NCBI GenBank assembly: GCA_023213395.1 | Contig: CM041465.1 | Coordinates: 239,017,741 to 239,081,740, forward strand | Reading direction: 5' to 3' | Origin: Cycas panzhihuaensis | Taxonomy: Eukaryota; Cycadophyta | Length of the DNA: 64,000 bases | Part shown: piece by piece, positions 58,666-64,000 of the stretch | Layout: each line of letters begins with the position of its first letter | Position numbering within the stretch: position 1 is the first letter of the stretch | Notes under the pieces: generated by a model | The model's input: the letters and a program-made list of their open reading frames with translations, nothing else | Database searches by the model: none | Told to the model about the DNA's origin: nothing | Position numbers and translations under genes: made by a program

Positions 58666-61450
58666 TGTTTCTCGGCTACTAGGAATGGATACAGACAGGT
58701 CGACTCATGTAAGCTCAAGTATACTTCTTCCTTTTCACTTATACCATTTCTTTAGAAAGGTTAACATAAGTGATGTCTCATTGCATGACTGCTTTCTTCA
58801 TTTGTGTGATTACTTTGCATTTGTTGCTTATTCATGCTACTTATCATATTGTGAGCCTATGACGACCCAACAGGACCTACTTTCCATAAGGTAGGCATCC
58901 CCATAGCACTTTACCACTCTCTGCATTGTCTCCATACTGCCTCAAGTTTCTGTTAGACTGTATGACCCATTCATGCCTTGACCTTGAGCTCCTAGCACCT
59001 TATTTCTGGGACCTTCTGCCCATTGATGTTTGCTTGCCTCTATCCACGTGCATTTTGGACTGTCTCAGCCACCTAAATAAGAGGGCCAGCCCCTCCCAGG
59101 CCTACCACATCACCTCCCAAAGCTCCCAGAACCCAGAATTCTGCCATTCTAGCTTTCTAGTCTCGCACTACTATAAACTTAGCAGTACCGCAAAGTTTAC
59201 TACGGTACCATGAAGTTTGCCATGGTGTGACTATTGTTAGTTATTTTTTAAAAATTACCATGGTAATTCTCGCATTTCCTATAAAATTGCCATGTGGTCT
59301 CGTATCCACCTTAGCCCTATTCGTACCCTATTCACTCACTTAGGGCTGGGATGGGTATAAGCATCCAAACCCTCATCATTTGAGGTCTTCTTATATCATT
59401 TTTTGCTCTCTTACATAATAGTTCCTACTACAACTTCTGCTCTCCTTCTCTTTCTACTACAGGTGTACTTACATGGGTACATTTCCTGCAACCCCAGGCT
59501 AGGATCCGCCTGCAACTACTTGCTTCCATGGTGGGAAGCCTCTCTCTAGGTTTTATCAAGCAATTTTGGTGTTGATTCTTCTCCATTCGCCCAGCAAGTG
59601 TCCCTTTCAGCTATATGTTGGAATCTCTCCTATAAACCCTTGTAAGGGTCCTCTTCTCCACTAATAGTAGGCCTAAATCTGCCATATATCTACCTAACAA
59701 GTCTTCCAAACCCTTCTCTTCTAGATTTATGGTAAGTTACCTCCATATTGGACCTATTTCTTGTCTTGTTGCCTATTTCCTTTAGGTTTTACCATAGCAA
59801 GATTTATTTCCATTGTATTTGGCTTATTGCTTCTCAGCTCTACCTTTCTTTCTGCTAGTTTTCTTCGAGGGAGCAGTGAGAGAAGAGTCACAAGGTTGGG
59901 TGAAGAGAGTAAGGTGGGGCAGCCCCCCCTTTTCAGTCCTTCTCTCCAAGGGTATCCCCTTCCTGCCTTCTCTTCTCTTGCTCCATGCTCTTCTTGGGAT
60001 AATTAGGAGTGATTGAGCCTTAGGCCTGTGTTGTATTATTAGCATATGCAGGCCCTTAATGTGTTGATTCCAAGCCTATTTGCCTCTTGTTTGGACCCTT
60101 GTAGTGTCCCTTACATTATTGGGTATCCCTTGATATCATTGGCAAGGGTTTGTGCACCAGATTGCTGCCCATAGCAACTCCATGTCTTGCATATTTTCCT
60201 AATGCTTTGTTACCCTTTTCTTTGCATCTCTTAGCTATCCTTAGTTGTCTTTACCATTACCTTGATGTGCTTGAGAGTTGTGTGGAGAACCCAGAAGAGG
60301 GTTAGCCATCTTGAGGCTTCCCTTACTCCATTTTCGCTTGATATTTATCGTTGCTTAAGAGAGGGTTTTAGAGATTGTTGTAGCAACTATTTTTTCCTAA
60401 CACTCTAATATAAATATCACATATATACTTGCATATACGTAGCTTGTCTTTTGTAGCCTCTTCTTGGAAGGGATAAGTCTGTGCATGTGCAAGTTGTTGT
60501 GGTGCTTTCGCAAAGGTATAAAACGTCCAGATTCAGGTAAGATCTACCATTTTTGTTATTTGCTTTTAATTTTTTCCTTTCCACTTTCTTTGCACAAAGG
60601 GGAAGGTAAGGAAGCCCCTATCACATGTGTCAAGACTTGGCTACATATCCGTGGATTGATGTAAGGACGTACGTTGCACGTGTGTAATGTCTTCCATTAG
60701 CCGCTACATCTTCTGGGTACGTACATCCTTCCTTTAACTCTTGCTTTCCCTTTCTTACTTTTGTTTAGAGTCTATGTGTTAGTTAAGTAGGTCACACGTG
60801 AAAGTAAAAGGGGAAACAGTATCTTTTATTCACACTTGTATATTTATATATCGTATACTCAACCCTCATAGGAAAAGGACCTATAAGAAACTTACCCTTC
60901 CCTTTTCCTTTTCTTGCAAAGCCTAGCATGCCCTTTTGGTTCATTCCACTTGGTATTATTTGCTTTCATATGTGACACCTATCCCTGTTTCCTTTCCAGT
61001 TTCCTTTTCGAATCATTAGGGGAAACTTTGGTTTAGTTGTCCCATTCTCTTTTCTCTCTCTTCTTCTTGGCCTTATTTGCTTGGTTAAATAACCAAGAGG
61101 AACCCAGCTATATCGTAGGCTATTACCTACGTTGTCCCTGCTCCTTTCCCTCCATCATAGGGAAACCTTTGAGGACTCCTCTCTTCCCCTTCTGGCCATC
61201 CAAGGGTGGGAGGACCCTCCTCTTGAGTTTATCCAGGCTACCTTTCCTATTTTCCCTCTTTCTCCTTGGGATAGAGGACCACTCTAAGGTAATTGGGTAT
61301 CATCTGTAGGTCTCAAACTTGTGCTCCAGCACATGGGGTGCCCTGCGTAATACTTACTTTACTCATAGGTTTTCACCTGCACCCTCGATATCACTATCAA
61401 CCCTCATCATTCCTACTAATCTTAGCGATTATCCCGTAGATGTGCATCCA
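58666..61450 (+). mobile_element. 5' LTR of element E (plus strand)
   Basis: 2785 bases from TGTTTCTCGGCTACTAGG to GTGCATCCA, followed after one base by a PBS. Family related to the A/B LTR and to G and H. A TATA-like stretch at 60419-60437 (CATATATACTTGCATATAC) lies about 1.75 kb in, the likely promoter zone. Pyrimidine-rich throughout. Open frames at 59761-60006 and 61037-61309 have no family signature. Confidence 0.88.
59172..59228. repeat. Palindromic motif array in E LTR
   Basis: AAACTTAGCAGTACCGCAAA, TACTACGGTACCATGAAGTT and GCCATGGTGTGAC. The unit alternates AAACTT/AAGTTT with GGTACC cores. Confidence 0.7.
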
Positions 61451-61451
61451 T

Positions 61452-61470
61452 TGGTGACTATACTGGGGAC
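61452..61470 (+). other. Primer-binding site of element E
   Basis: TGGTGACTATACTGGGGAC, in the plus direction, one base after the LTR. Proves the orientation of E. Confidence 0.8.
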
Positions 61471-61724
61471 TTGCCAGTAAGGGAGCTAGTTCCTATCCCT
61501 TCTTGTTGGTACTATTACCTTTTAGTGGTCTCCTCCACTTTATCTTTTGTTGGGCATCCCCCAACATGTGAACTTTGCATCTTTTTCTTCTTCTAAAGTA
61601 TTGGCAAGTTTTGTATGCGACGCTTCTCACGTCGCCTACGTGGTTTACCTCCATTGTTAGAAGATCCTGGGTATCATCTTCTTTCATCATCAGATTTCAA
61701 TTCGACAATGGAAGGATACCCTTC
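61471..61724 (+). pseudogene. 5' leader and first codons of gag of element E
   Basis: Leader aligns with the A and B leaders (reverse strand). The gag start ATG at 61708-61710 gives MEGYP, as in A, B and N. After about five codons the sequence changes at 61725 to the end of an inverted LTR, so gag is cut. CCTTC (61720-61724) is the possible duplication. Confidence 0.7.
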
Positions 61725-63465
61725 TCGATGTGTATCTACAGGATAATCACCTAGCTGGGTAGGAATGATGATGATCAATATTGGTATCAAGGATGTGGGT
61801 GAAAAAACTACAAGCGAAGTAAGTACCATGCAGGGCACCCCGTATGCCTGAGCGTGAGTTCGGGACCTGTGGATGATACCCAACTACCTTGGAGTGGTCA
61901 TCTATTCCAAAGAGAAAGAGGGAAAACAAGAAAGGTAGCCTGAATGGACTTGATGGGAAGGTCCTCCCACCTTTGGATGGCTAGAAGGGGAAGAAAGAAA
62001 TCCTCAAAGGTTTCCCTATGACGGAGGGAAACGAGCGGAAACAAGGAAGGCGATAGCCTATGATGTGGTTAGGTTCCTCTTGGTTGTTTGATTGACCAAA
62101 CAAGACTAAGAGGGAAGGATGAAAGTGAGAATGGGACAACTAAGCCGAAGTTTCCTCCTAATGATTCGAAGAGAAAAATAAGAAAGGAAATGGAAATAGG
62201 TGTCACATGTGCAAACAAACAATACCAAGTGAGGATGAACCAAAAGGGGCAAGATAGGCTTTACAAGCGAAGGAAAAGGAAAGAGTAAGTTTCCTATAGG
62301 TCCTTTTCCTATGCGGGTTTAGTGTACAGTGTATAAGTACATAAATGAGAATCAAAAGTATTGTTTCCCCTTTCACTTTTATGTGTAACCTACTTAACTA
62401 ACACATAGATCTCAAATAAAAGTACGAAAGGAAAGTAAGAGCGAAAGGGGGATGTACGTACCTGGAAGATGTAGTGGCTGATAGAAGACCTCACCCACGC
62501 ACAACATATGTCCTCGCCAATCCATGAATGGTAGGGTTCCCTTACCTTCCCCTTTGTGAAAAGAAAGTGAAAGGAAAGGAGTAAAAGCAAAGAGCAAAAC
62601 AAGGGACCTTACCCGAATCTGAGCACTTTACACCTTTCCAAGGGCACCATGACAACCCACATATGCACGGACTAATCCCTTCCACAAAGGTACTCCAAGA
62701 GATAAACTATGTATATGCAAGTATATATAAGTGCTATGTATGTTAGAGTGTTAGAAGGAAACAGTTACTGCAACAAGCTCTAAAAACCCTCTCTCAAACA
62801 ATGCTAAACATCAAGAAAAGATGGAGTAAGGGAAGCCTCGGGATGGCTAACCCTCCGCTAGGTTCTCCACACAACCCACAAGCAACAAAGTAATGGTAAG
62901 GGTCACTAAGGATAGCCAAGAGGTACTAAGAAAAAAGAAACAAGGCATTGGGGAAGTATGCAAGATACGGAGTTGCTATGGGTAGCAATCCGGTGCACAA
63001 ACCCTTGCTAATGATGTCAAGGGGTAACCAACAATACAAGGGACGCTACAGGGGTCCAAACAAGAGGTGAGTAGGCTTGGAATTAGCATAGCAAGGGGCT
63101 TCATATGCTGATAATCTAGTGCTGGCCTAGGGATCAATCTCTCCTAATAATCTCAAGAAGATCATGGAGTAAGAGAAGAGAAGGTGGGAAGGGATTACCC
63201 TTAGAGAGAAGGACTAAAAAGGGGGGCTTCCCCGCCTTACTCTCTTCACCCAACCTTGGGACTCTTCTCTCACTACTCCCTTGAAGAAAATCAGTAGAGA
63301 GAAAGGTGGAGCCAAGAGATAATAAGCCAAATATAATGGAAAAACAACTTTGCAAGAGTGAAACCTGAAGGAAACAGGCAAATAAGACAAGAAATAGGAC
63401 CAAAATAAGGGGAACTTACCATAAAACTGGAAGAGAAAGGTTTGTGATACCTGCTGGGTGGATGT
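61725..63465 (-). mobile_element. Inverted partial LTR G
   Basis: Begins at the minus-strand 3' end of an A/B/E-type LTR (TCGATGTGTATCTACAGG on the plus strand matches the B LTR end at 36559) and runs to about the equivalent of E 59590, where LTR H starts. It is the reverse of E 59590-61450 and forms a large inverted repeat with it. Most likely it is the 3' LTR of a minus-strand element inserted in E gag, later cut by H. Confidence 0.75.
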
Positions 63466-64000
63466 TGTTTCTTAGCTACTGGGAATGGACTTGAGATAAG
63501 TTGACTTAGGTAAGCACATGTATATACTTCTTACTTTTATCCTTGCTTTTGCTTGGTAGAAGTTGTTTAGAGTATTGTTTGATGCATGTTTGCTTGCCAT
63601 TTGTGTGATCGCCTTGCCTTCTCTGATTGATCACGTTGCTTGTGCCTACTGCACACTATTTAGCCTATGACAACCTACCATGGGGCACTCCTCAATGAGT
63701 CATACACCCCATATGGCACTCAGCCGCCCACAACACCTCCATAACTCCTCAAACATTGTTGTTGGTTGTGACCCACTTGCATCAACACTCCTATCACCAC
63801 TTTGAGCCCCCTTCTAGGTGTGATAGGACCTCTCTGAGATTTGTTTCTCTCTTTCGGCCACTTTCCAGCCACTTAGGCATGAGCTCCTAGCCTGCCATGC
63901 CTCTACACACTCCTCTGTTTGGCTCTAGGCCTTGGTTTTATCTTTATTTTGGCTTTTAGAACCGCACCGCTACAAACTAAGTGGTATCATAAAGTTTGTC
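63466..64000 (+). mobile_element. 5' part of LTR H, truncated by window end
   Basis: Starts TGTTTCTTAGCTACTGGG, the standard LTR tip, and follows the E LTR from 58666 with moderate divergence. GATGT at 63461-63465 is the possible left duplication. The start of its motif array (GCACCGCTACAAACTAAGTG, 63963 on) is visible at the edge. Confidence 0.75.

Noticed and set aside
1-64000. Host genes, tRNA or rRNA genes, CRISPR arrays, DNA transposons
   Set aside because: No sequence outside the LTR elements was found; spaced repeats such as 43065-43460 have spacers and repeat ends unlike CRISPR and lie in a plant retrotransposon.

Overview
The window reads as plant nuclear heterochromatin built almost entirely of nested LTR retrotransposons. 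I found no host single-copy gene, no tRNA or rRNA gene and no CRISPR array. Every recognisable protein is a decayed Ty3/gypsy Gag-Pol. The elements look like the plant Tat lineage: LTRs of 2.4-2.8 kb, a primer-binding site of the form TGGYGACCATACTGGGGAC, a second RNase H domain, and an extra gene on the opposite strand downstream of integrase. An angiosperm is likely; the species cannot be named from this sequence.

Layout, with the coding sense on the minus strand unless stated. Position 1-2337 is the LTR of element F, which runs off the left edge. Position 2338-25120 is element A: antisense PMD gene, integrase, RNase H, reverse transcriptase, protease, gag, PBS and LTR. A is split inside its reverse transcriptase by a complete 9.8-kb non-autonomous element N (7674-17498), flanked by a perfect 5-bp duplication CATGT. 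The LTR at 22406-25120 serves both as 5' LTR of A and 3' LTR of element B (22406-39280), so A and B form a head-to-tail tandem. Position 39281-40157 is a gag relic of an older host element, C. Position 40158-58665 is a more diverged element D, inserted into C; its 5' LTR carries a 1.2-kb internal duplication. D's LTR is cut by a plus-strand element E (LTR 58666-61450, PBS, start of gag). E's gag is cut by an inverted LTR, G (61725-63465), and G is cut by plus-strand LTR H (63466-64000, runs off the right edge).

The most interesting content is in A, B and D. Each carries, opposite in sense to gag-pol, a gene with a plant mobile domain (PMD), a TATA box at a conserved place upstream, and candidate introns at corresponding positions. 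An intron in a gene that is antisense to the element's genomic RNA would survive retrotransposition. Just upstream of the PMD coding region lies an array of short palindromic motifs, and the same family-specific motif also occurs in the LTR: GGTACCGC-type in A/B/F/N/E/H, TGAAAAATGTGA-type in D. The motif differs between families but its two locations do not. This looks like a co-evolving cis/trans pair and is the best candidate here for an undescribed system. A hairpin after integrase (amplified to four copies in N), a hairpin at the LTR 5' tip with compensatory changes, and an RNase H domain displaced past integrase are further recurring structures.
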